From NCBI GenBank assembly GCA_023333565.1, contig JAJKFH010001679.1, positions 310,001 to 374,000 of the forward strand: DNA of 64,000 bases. The letters run 5' to 3'. This DNA comes from Puffinus mauretanicus (taxonomy: Eukaryota > Chordata > Aves > Procellariiformes > Procellariidae). A program made the position numbers and the translations under genes. Below, piece by piece: positions 50,390 to 62,500 of this stretch. The first letter of the stretch is position 1; the number at the start of each line of letters is the position of its first letter. Below the pieces are notes generated by a model. The model had not been told where the DNA came from and did no database searches. It saw only the letters and a program-made list of their open reading frames with translations.

Positions 50390-50584
50390 GGAGAAGGAGT
50401 AGAAAGTGTAATTCCTATAACATGCAACTCAAATCACAGGTTACAACAATTTAAAGGTATTTCCATTACAGTCTCCACCCCTGGTGCCTTTGGACCAGAC
50501 CATCAGGTTTAACATTGCAATGAACTCCTCCCCTTGCCCTGCTCTGGCTTGGACTTATCCACAGACTGCAGTCCCTTAGGGTGT
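50390..50584 (-). other. ERV leader between gag and tandem repeats
   Basis: This is non-coding ERV sequence on the - strand linking the repeat array to the gag remnant. No splice or packaging signal could be recognised. Confidence 0.5.
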
Positions 50585-51065
50585 ACCTGCTCCAAGTGGA
50601 GCCTTATCTAGGAGCCACAGTCTCTCCAGGGCTATACCTGCTGCGGCGTGGCCTTACCCACAGCCACAGTCCCCTCAGAAGTAAACCTGCTCCAACATGG
50701 CCTTACCCATGGCTGCAATCTCTCCAGGGGTGTACCTCCCCTGTCATGGGCTTATCCATGGCCACATGCTTTAGGTGCTCCAGCATGACATCATGCACAG
50801 CCGCTGACGCGTCAAGGTGTACCTGCTGCAGCACGGACTTACCCACGGCCACAGATGCTTCAAGGTGTACCTTCTCCAGCGTGGACTTATCCTTAGGCCA
50901 CAATCTCTTCAGAGGTATACCTGCTGCGGCACAGACATAATCACAGCCACAGACGCTTCGAGATGTACCTGCTCTGGCATGGGCTTATTCACGGCCACAG
51001 ATGCCTCGGGGTGTCCTGCTCCCGTGTGGACTCATCCACAGGTCACAGTCCCTTTGACTCGAGTT
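50585..51065 (-). repeat. 48-51 bp tandem array in ERV leader
   Basis: About ten diverged units lie in tandem. The marker 'acctg' (or a variant) recurs at 50585, 50636, 50685, 50734, 50821, 50869, 50919, 50967 and about 51015, so spacing is 48-51 bp with one gap of 87. In the ERV sense a unit reads roughly 'aagtccatgctggagcaggt' followed by a 'gcatctgtggccgtgg' part. Three units are exactly 48 bp and stay in frame for a 16-residue repeat in the - strand (around 50703-50903), but stops interrupt other units. Confidence 0.8.
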
Positions 51066-51385
51066 CACACTGGAGTTCCAGCCTGTCCAGTGCAGCAGCA
51101 CAGAAGCAGCAGCGATGCCCTGGCCCTCTGCCAGCCCAGACACATCCCCATTGCCGTTATCACAACGTCCCCAGGCACAGCACAGTGAGGTGATCAGCAG
51201 CGCAGCAGCACAGCGAGCAGCGGAAGCAAAAAGCAGCCACTAACGAGCACAGGACTCTAATACACAGTAAGGCAAGCAAGCCCCATGGCAAGCGCAGGAG
51301 CCTGCCAATTAATAGCTAAACAGCAATAACAGCTATAAATTTGATCTGGTTCCAATCAAACCTGTCGTTATCTCGAACCCTTTGA
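51066..51385 (-). other. ERV 5' leader
   Basis: This is non-coding sequence after the primer binding site. Its first 200 or so bases match the + strand leader at 52231-52483, so both elements come from related proviruses. Confidence 0.65.
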
Positions 51386-51403
51386 GCCCCACATTGGGCA
51401 CCA
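51386..51403 (-). other. ERV primer binding site
   Basis: On the - strand this reads TGGTGCCCAATGTGGGGC and starts 8 bases after the LTR end. It agrees in 16 of 18 bases with the primer site complementary to tRNA-Lys (TGGCGCCCAACGTGGGGC type). It is the start of minus-strand DNA synthesis in the provirus. Confidence 0.65.
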
Positions 51404-51542
51404 AAAAGGACTGTCATGGTTCAACCTGGCAGGCAGCCAAATACCACGCAGACGCTCGCTCACTTCCCCCCACCCCCAGCGGGACGGGGAGAGAATCGGA
51501 AGGGTAAAAGTGAGAAAAACTTGTGGGTTGAGATAAAGACAG

Positions 51543-51548
51543 TTTAAT
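51543..51548 (-). terminator. LTR polyadenylation signal ATTAAA
   Basis: It lies in the same conserved context as in the other LTR copies, read on the - strand. Confidence 0.6.
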
Positions 51549-51695
51549 AGAACAGAAAAAGGGAAAATAATAATGATAATGATAGAATATACAAAATGAG
51601 TGATGCACAATGCAATTGCTCACCACCCGCGCTGACCGATAACCAAGTAGCGATCGGTACTTCCTGGAACACGCCTACCATTCATATACTGAGCA

Positions 51696-51703
51696 TGACG
51701 TCA
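51696..51703 (-). promoter_or_regulatory. CRE/ATF site in LTR U3
   Basis: A full TGACGTCA palindrome lies at the same place as in the solo LTR at 11.5 kb. Confidence 0.6.
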
Positions 51704-51775
51704 CATGGTATGGAATACCTCATTGGCCAGCTGGGCCAGCTGTCCTAGCTATGCTCCCTCCCAACGCTTGTTATG

Positions 51776-51799
51776 TTTTGTTTTGTTTTGTTTTGTTTT
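51776..51799. repeat. TTTTG microsatellite within LTR
   Basis: Four full TTTTG units plus a partial one replace ordinary U3 sequence present at this place in the 11.5 kb LTR. Confidence 0.85.
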
Positions 51800-51939
51800 C
51801 TTGAGCTGAATGTCCTTGACTAGCAGGGTACTTAGCAACAATTGAAAAACATCAGTGTGTTATTGACATTATTCTCATACTAAATCCAAAACACAGCACT
51901 AGGAAGAAACTTAACTCTATCCCAGCCAAAACTAGGAGA

Positions 51940-52204
51940 GTCTTCCCAAGTAACCGCTACGCGTGATGGAGCCCTGCTTTCCTGGAGATGGCTGAACACC
52001 TGCCTGCCGGTGGCAAGGAGTGAATGAATTCCTTGTTTTGCTTCGCTTGCGTGCGCGGCTTTTGCTTTACCTATTAAACTGTCTTTATCTCAACCCACGA
52101 GTTTTCTGACTTTTACACTTCCGATTCTCTCCCCGATCCCACCGGGGGGGAGGGAGCGAGCGGCTGTGTGGTGCTGAGTTGCTGGCTGGGGTTAAACCAC
52201 AGCA
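51940..52204 (+). mobile_element. Partial LTR, + strand, head to head with the - strand LTR
   Basis: This sequence matches 5441-5699 of the + strand solo LTR: the distal part of R including ATTAAA, and all of U5 to the CA end. The front half (U3, TATA) is missing, cut at the junction with the - strand LTR. It belongs to the 5.1 kb subfamily, which differs from the 11.5 kb and 51.4 kb subfamily upstream of the ATTAAA. It must therefore come from a different insertion than its neighbour. Confidence 0.85.
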
Positions 52205-52212
52205 GTCCTTTT

Positions 52213-52230
52213 TGGTGCCCAACATGGGGC
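52213..52230 (+). other. ERV primer binding site, + strand element
   Basis: TGGTGCCCAACATGGGGC lies 8 bases after the LTR CA end, as in the - strand element. It agrees in 16 of 18 bases with the tRNA-Lys type primer site. Confidence 0.65.
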
Positions 52231-52483
52231 TCGAAAGGTTCAAGATAACAACAGATTTGATTGGAATGTGCTAGAAAGAATTTATAGCTCTTATTGCTGT
52301 TTAGCTATTAATTGGCAGGCTCCTGCGCTTGCCACGGGGCTTGCTTGCCTTACTGTATATGAGAGTCTAGTGGCTGCTTTTTGCTTTCGCTGCTCGCTGT
52401 ACTGCTGCACTGCTGATCATCTTACCCTGCTGTGCCTGGCAACATTTTGCTAACAGCAATGGCGATGCACCTGGGCTGGCAGA
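52231..52483 (+). mobile_element. ERV 5' leader, + strand element
   Basis: This non-coding leader is homologous to the - strand leader at 51385 downward. It stops abruptly at about 52483, before any tandem repeat or gag sequence. A short 61-codon frame inside it is incidental. Confidence 0.7.
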
Positions 52484-52484
52484 T

Positions 52485-52528
52485 GACTTAGTGTAAGCAC
52501 TACAACTACTTAGCAACAACTGAAAACA
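52485..52528 (-). mobile_element. Short LTR scrap, - strand
   Basis: The sequence 'gtgtaagcactacaactact' followed by 'tagcaacaactgaaaacac' matches the U3 end of the LTRs read on the - strand (near 11930-11950 in the solo LTR). It follows the + strand leader directly, so the strand of ERV sequence flips again here. Confidence 0.55.
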
Positions 52529-55500
52529 CCTTGTATTCTTAAATCTACTCATATCCATCACTTTTTAATAAGGGTGAATAAAAGGTGACAGATTATATCA
52601 TAGCCTGAATAAATGCAGACAGCTGGACAAATCCAGGCAGAGAATGACTTGTGATCATCTCAATGTGACCAGTCAGAAAAAGGGGAACAGAGATTTTTTT
52701 TGTTTCTCTTGGATACTCACAAGAAATATAGAAATCCTAGTGCTTCCTCAAAACTCTTTTATCTTCCTTTGTCTACACCTAAATGCTGATGATTTTTCTG
52801 AACTCCCAAAGCAAGTCAATACAACAGCTGAACCAGAGCACAACTTCCATAATCTTGGTCTAATCGCTCAGCTATGAATGCAGAGTGTCTGAATAAGTTA
52901 TTAGTATAATAACAAAATCCTGATGATGCAACTGGGATATTTCTTAATTCTGTGATAATATAAACAACCTTTTCCTTTTCCCTTCCCCAGAACATCCATA
53001 GTCATTGGGCTCTTCCTGAACAAAATATGCCAATTCATATTATTTTTAAAAAATTGCAGACGTCTTCCAAGGAGCACAGGGGGAATGGTGGTCCTAAGAG
53101 AATATCAACAAATGTTTCTCAAGTGTTGTACTGGTATCGTCGCCTCTCTAGGACAGTAACAATACTGTTGAGATCAGCACTTCTTCGTTTAGGGGATACT
53201 ATGGTTTAAGCACTAACCACGAATCAACTGAGGCAGAAGGGTATTTAGTCAATAAAAAGTTGGCATGTACACTTATTTCACTATGCAACAAGGATAGAAT
53301 AAATCAGTGAAAGCTGTAAAGGCAAGATGTTAAGAAGTCAAGAAAATACCAGGAATACATAATGAGGGGAATTCATTCCTACTTAAATGTTGTTGTCAAT
53401 GGCTCAGTCATGAAGTGAGGGTATCGTGCTTTATGTTTGTTGATGCTTTCTTATGCTGTATGAAGAAAAATCAATATTGTTTTCTGTTTGCACAATTGGA
53501 ACAATAACAGTTAAAAGAAATATACTCTTGAGAGTGTTTAAAGTGGGAATGCCTTCAACCAGACAGATCCCTCTCATCAAGCCTTTCATTCCCAGAATTC
53601 AGTATTGGTCTCCATGTGAAGGCTAGTACTGTACTCCTTCCAAAAGAAACACAGGAAACTTGAACAGCTGAAATGGAATAATATATAGCTAAAACCACTA
53701 TTCCTCTGTCAGTGCCTCCATGCAAAGCTGATGTCCCTCGTTCTGCTCATCTCAGAGCTAGCATCCAGGCCTCTCTCCCTGACTAATGAATTTTGCTTGG
53801 GCTCTTAGGCAATACAGATTCATATTTAATGAATTAAAAAAGCACAGAACCACATTTTTACTGGTATGGGGCTAGCTCATACCAAAGGGACCTTCAGAAG
53901 ATATCGTGCATTAAAAGACATGATTCACCACCCAAGTATCTGGTGCAGAGAAGATTCATACTTCTCTGGGGTTTCTCAGGGTCACTGGTTTGCTTTGCAA
54001 GATGGAGCAAAGATGGAGGTAAAATAATGAATTTCTTTTCTTTCCATCTTATAGGGTGTACTGTGTCCTTGGATGTGTTTGCACTGAGTTGTCCTTATAT
54101 TCTTAAATATACAGAAAAACTACCTATTTTGCTTGGATTTTCCTGAAAATGTGTACAGGAAATCTACTCCCCTCTTACTCAGGAGGCATGTAAGAGCACC
54201 TGCAACAAACTTAAGATTATCAGCTGGACAATTAGAAAATAATTAAAGGAAAATGAGTCAATACTGCCATAAAGGCATTGTAAAATATAATTCTGCTGTG
54301 TAGTTTAGCTAATATCAACTTGTTTATTTTTCCCCACAAGACATATATCCTACTGTATCTACTTACAAAACCCTTCCCTTAACTACTATAGGTTTTCTGA
54401 CAGGTTTATCTGGGGTTGAATTTTACTGTTGGAGAACATTTACCACAGAAAGATAAAGTTACCTTACGCTGGCACAAGTACTCCCTCCTGGACTCTTCCA
54501 TCTGCTCAGGTTTCAGGGAGCAGATGCCAGAATGAATTTCAGACAGGGGAAGTGCAGCTGAGTGAAAGAATGGCTTGTGGCAGCAGCAGCTTCCAAATTA
54601 AGAAGAAACCTCTTTAAAAAAGGAGAGAGAAAAATAACCCTTAAACCCAGATTCAGTAAAGTACACTGGAAACGGAGTGATGGGCAGATTATTAATCTGT
54701 GAAAAGCCTCTTGCAAAGGCGAAGGAAGAGGAGATTATCAGACAGGGGGAATGACATCTCTGCTGGTAATGGCTTGTAGTTACTTTGGAGAAATTAATAT
54801 ATTGAAAATATATTTTAAAAAGGAAAAAATACTCAAAGCAGAACTGAATTTTAAAAATTAAGCTTTTCTTTTTAATTAGAAAATCATTGCAAGGTTAAAA
54901 TTCTGAGAGCCAATTAAGGGCTGGAAATATTTTGATAACAATCCTCACAGGCTTAAAATAGCAGGTTCTTTCTTCCCCTAATAAGCCAGCTCTGTGTATC
55001 ACATATGAGATCTTCAGGCAATGAAGCTTCCAGGCTGGAAATACTTTCAAGCTAACCACTTTTTTAAATAGCATCCTGCTCTTCCACCAAATTTTTAAGC
55101 AGATACCTTTAGGGTTAATAAACCATCTATTTTTAGCCTGTACTACGAGTCCCAGAGGATCTTGCCTCACAACCTGTAGCAGCAGGATTCATCTGAAAAC
55201 TCTCGGAAGTCAATGCATTATTTCCTCACACTTCAAATCAAGTTCTGTGGTGTTTTGTTTTTTTTCCCCCCAAGTCTTGAAATAATAATGAAATTATGCA
55301 GCAATATTAAAATGGCAACTTCTCTGGATTTAAATTTATAATCAGCAAATGTAAATAGGTACTTTTCTAAGTCAGTTGTTTACTTAACATAATTACTCAA
55401 TTACATTAAAAAACAGCTTTTTGAATAACTTGATTCAAGTACTTTTTTATTCTTTTTACTTTCATTAATGAGTTCATGGGTGATTTTTTTCCTTAAGCAT

Positions 55501-58500
55501 TTCTACCAATCAGCATTAATAGTGTATTAAATGTATTAAATAGGAAATGTAGATTATAACATAGAAAATATAAATCATTTCAGGGAAAACACTTAAGACT
55601 GAAGCTTTAAAAAGTCATGCATCCTTGATTCTCTGGTTATAACAAATATTTGACTGTCATCATGGAATAGATTAATTCTACAGTGTTAAGAGAACTTCCA
55701 CATGTGACATCATGGACCATTGACTACCTAATGTGAATGCCAGTGTGTTTTATTGCTTGAACATCGTGGACTTGATCCATAGCTCACTAAAACTCGTTGA
55801 AAGACTTTTATTGACTTCTGTGAGCTTGGAGTTGAACTCAGTATTTTCACAATTATTTTTTTTTTCCTCTTCTTAATGAGGCTCCAGGTCAGTAGGAGCC
55901 AGTGAAATGTTCATCTGTCAGGAAGCACAGCTTTCCCAATGGACAGAAGTGATATTGCTGTGACTGGATCGAAGAGGGAAAAACACAGTAAGGAAGAGGA
56001 CAGAGCAGTTGTAGGACTGAGGCTCCAAGAGACTGAATTCAGATCTCTGTTCTGCCTCAGTCTTACTGTGTAACCTTAAGAAAGTAATTTATTGTCATAA
56101 AATAGATCACTTGTTACTTCTTTTAAACCTCTAATGACCAAGGCAGGAAAAACTTATCAAGCCTGCTTAGGTGCAAGGTTGCCATAAATGTCCAAGGCTA
56201 CCCCCTTCTGGAGTTGGTACCTAAATTCTCTGTTTTCAAGAAGAGAAAACTGAGCATTCTCTAAATCCCAATCTCTAGATGAAATGGTATCTCATTATCT
56301 TTTGAATGGGTACAGTGAAAAGAATTACACGGTAACTCTGTGAGGGGAGTATTTGGGAGCCTCTCATTACACTTGGTGGAGGTACAGTGAGTATGGTCAG
56401 TGAAGTCAAGGATGTGATTTCTTTGACCAACTATGCACCTGCTTTAAAATGAAAGGTCCACCCTGTAATGACTTTGAATGGGAGGTTAAAGTGATATGGT
56501 CAGGTGTAGATGCCTGCAGTGGAAACATCCATGTTTAATCAGAAGAACTCGATTTCTAAGATGCCCTAATGTTATGCTGCAACAGGTATGTGGAAAGGGT
56601 CTTTTGCTGTGCTTATCTGGGCCCCTGTTTCACAACCAGAAAATAGGAGTCTCAATGCCTCAGATGCTCAGGAGTGCCAGCTTTGGGTACCCATAACTCT
56701 CACAGACTGCATTTCATTCATTTAAAAGCAGGTGGTGATTATACTGTACCTGTTTTGCTTGCCTTCATATTGCTCAGCAGAAAAGCATACAAAACAAGGG
56801 TTGAACATATTAAGCTCAGGTAGGACAAAGAGAAAGCGTTTCCATGTAGATTGCTATGTAGGGCCCACACCTGTGATGTGTGAGAAGCAACAAGAAGACA
56901 ACCTGGAGCTCAGATCTTCTCTCTGTAGTGGCACTCAGCTGTGAAACACAAATAAACATTACCTGGTTCGATCCAAAGAAAATTCATGTAAATTCATGCA
57001 CATGCATACATCCATGCTGCTCAAGTTGAGAGGGTCAGCTAGTCTCAGTTTTCTGTTTGCGTAAATCCGAACTTCAGAAGCATATGACTAACGATGGCTG
57101 AGTGAGGAATATTCACCTCAGTATTTTTGCAGTGCACAGTACTAACCTCAGATCAATGATCAGTGTTATCTTCTCAAGGAGTCCTTGTGAAGACAACCAG
57201 GCAGATTTCAGATGAAGTCTTAGGGTCAGTGTTATCCAGGACCGAGGAGTGTTTCCAGAAATGCTTTAATTTACTATTCAGTACAACAGCATGAATTAAT
57301 GAACTTCTCTTGAGTTCAAAGAGCACAAAACCAGACCTTTTGTGAGTGAGTGAACCTCAGGAGTGGGGCATTGCTGTGTTTTTTATTGACCACTCAGGAG
57401 AGTTTTGCTCATGATATGCAGCATGTCAGGAGACGTTGTACTAGCTCATGTACGATGGCATCTGAATCACAAGGCTGAGGCTAGAAAACGTTAGCTCCGC
57501 TGCTGGACCGTGATGTTGGCCATGAAGCTTGAAGTCACTGACCTCCTAGTCCATAGGGTATTTAGACAACAACTCCTCAGTCAGGGGCCTTGTCCCTTGG
57601 TTACGGGGGAGCATGAACATTAACAGGTAAAATCCAGTGCTCTAAGACAATAATTGGAAAAAGTTGATTTTTCAAACTTTTCTCTACCCAGGTTATGCTT
57701 TAGCAGTAGTTCACATATGTAAAACTGTATAAGTACTGGCAAAATTATGTATACTATGCTTTAGAGGAAATAACACAGCAAAAAGATCAGGATTGCAAGA
57801 GCTTTCAGGATTTCAGATCAGGATTGCAAGAGCAAGGGAGGGGGGCACAATTATTAGATCTGCTATGGAAATTTGTTTCTAGATATTAAGTAATAAAGGA
57901 AAGTGTTTTGTTATATGGCATGTGTGCAGGTCATCTTCTCTCCTTCATTTGACCCTTCCAGTAGTTATCAGCCACAGAGTTGACCATTATAGTCTTGCTT
58001 TTAAAATGCCATCCATCATTTCCTCTGGACCTGCAAGGAGAAGATCTCTCCTCCAGCAGCCTAGCTGGACTACAGCAGGGCAGCAGCATTCTTTAACTCA
58101 TTGACAACATAATCACACTAAGCCCCGTCAAGGTTTATTTATTGCTGATTATTATTCTGTCTTCCCCTCTACTTTCACCTCACATGCCGTGTACTCCTGG
58201 TTGCCATGGAGATGCTACACAGTATTAGTCTAACTTTAGATTAGCCTCGTAACCTTGCATACTTTAAAATCCTGTATGTTTCTTAGCAACTTGGCTGAAT
58301 AGCTAGATCTTTCAGCTATTCTCCTAGACACTGGAAGAATGAGTTTACCACCCCTGAGCATAGGCAATGCCTATTAGCTTGTGACAAGGGAGAGGATGAT
58401 GCCTTGCCTACATGTGGGTAATCCACACCCTTTCTCATAGATCTGCTGATGTTCACTGAAGTCACCTGCGCATGAAGTCAGTTCTTACATAAATAAGCCT

Positions 58501-59011
58501 TTCCAGGCTGCAAGGTCCTGCAAGTATTTGCATTGTAGACGTTCTTTGCAGCAGGAACAAAAGTAGAAGCTGGGGAAAAGATGAATAAATAAAGTGTTAA
58601 GAATGTTGCAAAGAAAAGCTTGAAAAAATGGAGGTTTGACAAAAAGATGACATGGATATCCATTCCTATACCAAAGTAGCACTGTAGGATTGAACCTCAA
58701 GGAAAGTTTCAGCTATTAATTATCTAACCAAGAAACCTGCAAAAGTTGTTAGATAGTTTAGGACACTGACTATAAACTATCCGTGGTATGACAGAAGAAT
58801 CAATTCTAATGATTCAATGTCACAGTAGAAGTTCCCCATGCGAAGGATGAATGGAGGGAAAATCTCTAGGCAGCAGCATTCATTCATTCATCTCTAGCTG
58901 ATACAAACTCCAGCACTCCTGAGCGTTACAAATTTGTAATGAACAGAACTATGTCAGGAAAATCTGAGCAAGTCCCCCAAACAAGATGTACCTACACCAG
59001 TGATCCTGGAG
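52529..59011. other. Unannotated AT-rich non-coding sequence
   Basis: No gene recognised; open frames are at most 91 codons. No clear transposable element was seen. One short direct repeat at 57.8 kb is listed separately. Confidence 0.5.
57784..57833. repeat. 19-bp direct repeat with 12-bp spacer
   Basis: The 19-mer agatcaggattgcaagagc occurs exactly at 57784-57802 and 57815-57833. It is a small local duplication without other context. Confidence 0.9.
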
Positions 59012-59516
59012 ACCAACATTCTCCTCTATTCTGCTCTGGTGAGACCCCACCTGCAGTACTGCGTCCAGCTCTGGAGCCCTCAGCACCAGACACGGACCTG
59101 TTGGAGCGGGTCCAGAGGAGGCCACAAAAATGATCAGGGGGATGGAACGCCTCTCCTATGAAGAAAGGCTGAGAGAGCTGGGGTTGTTCAGCGTGGAGAA
59201 GAGAAGGCTTCAGGGAGACCTTATTGTGGCTTTTCAGTACTTAAAGGGGACTTATAAGAAAGATGGCGGCAAACATTTTAGCAGGACCTGTTGTGACAGG
59301 ACAAGGGGGAATGTTTTTAAACTAAAAGAGGGTAGATTTAGACTAGATATAAGGAAGAAATTTTTTACAATGAGGGTGGTGAAACCCCGGACCAGGTTGC
59401 CCAGAGAGGTGGTAGATGCCCCATCCCTGGGAACATTCAAGGTCAGGTTGGACGGGGCTCTGAGCAACCTGATCTGGTTGAAGATGTCCCTGCTCATTGC
59501 AAGGGGGTTGGACTAG
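59012..59516 (+). pseudogene. CR1 ORF2 C-terminal fragment
   Basis: The frame at 59130-59516 is open for about 128 codons with the conserved C-terminal blocks of the CR1 ORF2 protein ([40 protein letters not shown]). The preceding block (about 59030-59130), with the wording for a C-terminal LVRPHLQYCVQLW-type segment, is in another frame, so there is a frameshift near 59085-59130. RT catalytic motifs are absent because of the 5' truncation. Confidence 0.8.
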
Positions 59517-59571
59517 ATGACCTTTAAAGGTCCCTTCCAACCCAAACTATTCTATGATTCTATGATTCTAT
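59012..59571 (+). mobile_element. CR1 LINE, 5'-truncated
   Basis: The + strand carries the last part of CR1 ORF2 and the 3' UTR. It ends in two complete ATTCTATG units and a partial one (59549-59571), the typical CR1 3' end. The 5' end is approximate because the first bases align poorly. Confidence 0.9.
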
Positions 59572-62500
59572 TTTCTAACCACCCATTTAGAGGAGATGGC
59601 AATGAGGCCATGTTCATTTACTTAAGCCTCTTCAGGGCCGTGTGAAACCTCAGATATTTACAAAAATATTTGGCAGTCGTATCACAGGACACTGGACATT
59701 TTAAGTGGAAACCACAACAAGGAAGTTTTACCTTTTTACGTTGTGCAGACCTTCCTAAGGCTGACTCAATATATCATAAACAGCTCTGGGAAATGTCAGA
59801 GTTTCTAAAACAATTCAGACAAAGTATTCCTGAAGGGAACCAATTGGGAATAAACTTCTTGCATTCACATCTAGTGCATGCCCTATCTGTCATGTCTCAT
59901 TTAGCTTCCTGTTAGTCCTGTACTTTTCCTCTCCTCTCTACCCTGTGCTGTGTTTTGTAATGTGAAAAAACGGCAACAAAATGCTGACAGAGCAACTGCC
60001 CTGTTTGCCACTCCAGACTTCTGTCTGATACAGGCCACCGTGCTGGAGGACGCCTCAGGGAACGGAAGCGGGTAGCAGTTCTGCTGCTCTCCTCCTCCTT
60101 GTTTGAGAAATAGTTGGGACAATTTCTTTTGTACCACTTCTGTAGTGAACCCGCTGTGTACTTCTCTGGATTTCACATACATCGCAAGGGTAGAATCAGG
60201 CCAGTTTTAGCTTCTCCTCATAGACTCTCATATAGCATGAGATGGGAACAAACTCTAATTAAATGGAGATTAAAAACTTCAGACCATACTTCTTACCCTT
60301 TTTGGGGTAATTAATTTCGTATAACTCCAACCTCAACCTCTGTCCCTCCTCTCTGGACTACAGCAAGAAGCTTATGTCTACCTACCCCTTCTCCCCCACC
60401 AAAACGTCAAGCCTGAGTATTCTGACAATCAACTGAATTGGTAAATGTCATCAGAAATGGTGAAATTCAGAGCCATGTTTTCTCTGACTAGAAGAAAGTC
60501 CAGAAAAAGCAAGTTCTGACCAGAGCAGCTGTCCAGAACTCGCACCACATGTGGGATTGTTCTGTATTTTTTGGAGGAAGAAATGTGCTTGTATCAGAAT
60601 CAGAGTTTGCTAAAGAAAACAGCTAAACAATTTTAGTATCTCAGTTATTAGACTGCATGGCCTGGGATAGCAAATGCAAATCAAGGGGATTCTAAGAAAT
60701 GGGCTGAATTTATTAACAGTTTAGGATGACATTAGTTTTCAGCACACTGTACCTAATGCAAAGAGAGTTAGCTCGTTTCTAAAATTATCACTACTCTTTA
60801 CACCCTCACTGAAATACTCCTAATGAAACCAGTGGGAGTTTTAGTTGAAAGTCTAGATTAATCAAAAGCAGAGGATAAAATATGAAAAATGTAGAAGAGG
60901 AGAAAATTGCTGATTAAATATCCAGACTTCCTGTACCTTATTTTTACTGAGTTCTAAATTTCTCTATTATCAGTAAAGAACACACCTTTGGTTGTCAGTC
61001 ATATTATATGTCATGTAAAAAAGCTTAACTTTGTTCAATTAATACCAGTCAAGCAAAATTCTTATTCTTAAAAGAGACGTTCCAGAAAAGTGTGCAACCA
61101 AAATAATAAAAAATTCACCTGAAATCTTATTTAATATTATTTCCATAGATGAGCTTGTTAATGCAACCTCCGCTTGTAAATGAGATTTAATTTACTGTTT
61201 TAGCCTAGTAATTGCACCACATTCATATTTACTGAAAGCTGCTGAAATTCCTCTGATCTGGATGGGATTGTAATTGCTAATACCAAATCTGAATATCAAG
61301 CAACATATCCATAAAGAAAGATAGAAAGAGGACCAAAATTATTCTTCCTCTCATTTCACTGATTTCCATAGAGTGAAGCTCAGGGCAAATTTACCTTCAA
61401 GTTATGTTATTGGAATGCAGGCAAAAAAACCCCACAAGACGAAGGCTGTATTAACCAAGAAGGAACTGTGTTTATATAATTAACTGAGAATCAATCTGAG
61501 ACATGTGTGAGAGAATTATAACTACACCTCAGAATAGCAAAATTTCATTTGTTTTTCTTATAAATCAAAGCTCAGAGGAATGATTATCAATAGGTTGACT
61601 CAAGTGCAATACTGTTCAGTCAGGCTTGAAACAAATTTGAATGGTACCGGACAAATCTTTGAGCTTATCTAAACCCTTTTGCAACTGAGAGTGTTGTTAA
61701 TATGACCCCAGCTGGCTTAAGTTCATTTTTGTTCGATGGTAGTCTCTGCATCTACGAGGTTGAGAACATCCATGTATCCAGACAGTTTGTGTTGGTCTTG
61801 AAAACCTTAGACAAAGCAGAGAAAGTAGAACCAAGCCAAGCCAGAACTGTTTAATATCTGGGCTGTTTAATATTCGGTACTGAGCCTCTGTCACCTCTAA
61901 TGCTACAGGGATGATGACCATTTGAATTGATGAAAATAAAGAGCAAGCCCATGGAAATTAGTACAAATAGATGCACTGCATCATAAGTGAATCAGGTCCT
62001 ACTGTTCTGAAACTGCATGGGGCCAAGTCTTACAAGGGAAATGAACATCATCTGGGCCATTGTCCATTTTAGAATTTTATTTTCAAATGGATTAGGTCAA
62101 GGTAGCTATTACTTCAGAAAACAGCTTTCCATGGTAATACTTCCCCATTGTTAAAGTAAAATAAATGAAAGTACTATTCTCTGAACTGTATTCCCACTGT
62201 CAGGAACACAACCAGCTCTTTATCTTCCCAGGAGACCACCTCCTTTTTACTGACTGCCATTCTATTTATATATAAAGTCTGCTTGGTAAACGAAAGATTT
62301 ATTCATTTCTCAGGAAAGGGTCAGCACTTCTCCTAGGCACAAATTTCATCTGCTGTCAGATCCATTGTATCAGCTAATAGTTAAAGACAGATGGGGGATG
62401 ATTTTCTTCAGGAAGCCATGTCTGTCTCACTACAGAAGAAAAGAATAGTTTATTAATGTCCAGGAGAATTAGCACCTTGTTTCAGATCTTTCTTGAAGGG

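Larger units (their letters stand above)
51412..51937 (-). mobile_element. 5' LTR of the - strand ERV
   Basis: The LTR is the same subfamily as the solo LTR at 11518-12031, with long identical stretches in R and U5. Its U5 end has the CA terminus at 51412-51413 (TG on the + strand). The U3 end has lost its last bases: it breaks at 'ctagga' (51937) where the solo LTR goes on to its terminal TG (read as 'caggaca' on the + strand). An ATTAAA signal lies at 51543-51548, and U3 contains a TTTTG repeat not present in the solo LTR. No target duplication is found because the element is cut on both sides. Confidence 0.85.

Noticed and set aside
50581..51188. Overlapping + strand frames of 119 and 123 codons with Leu- and Thr-rich repeats
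   Set aside because: They are translations of the ERV tandem array on the antisense strand; the repetition comes from the DNA repeat.
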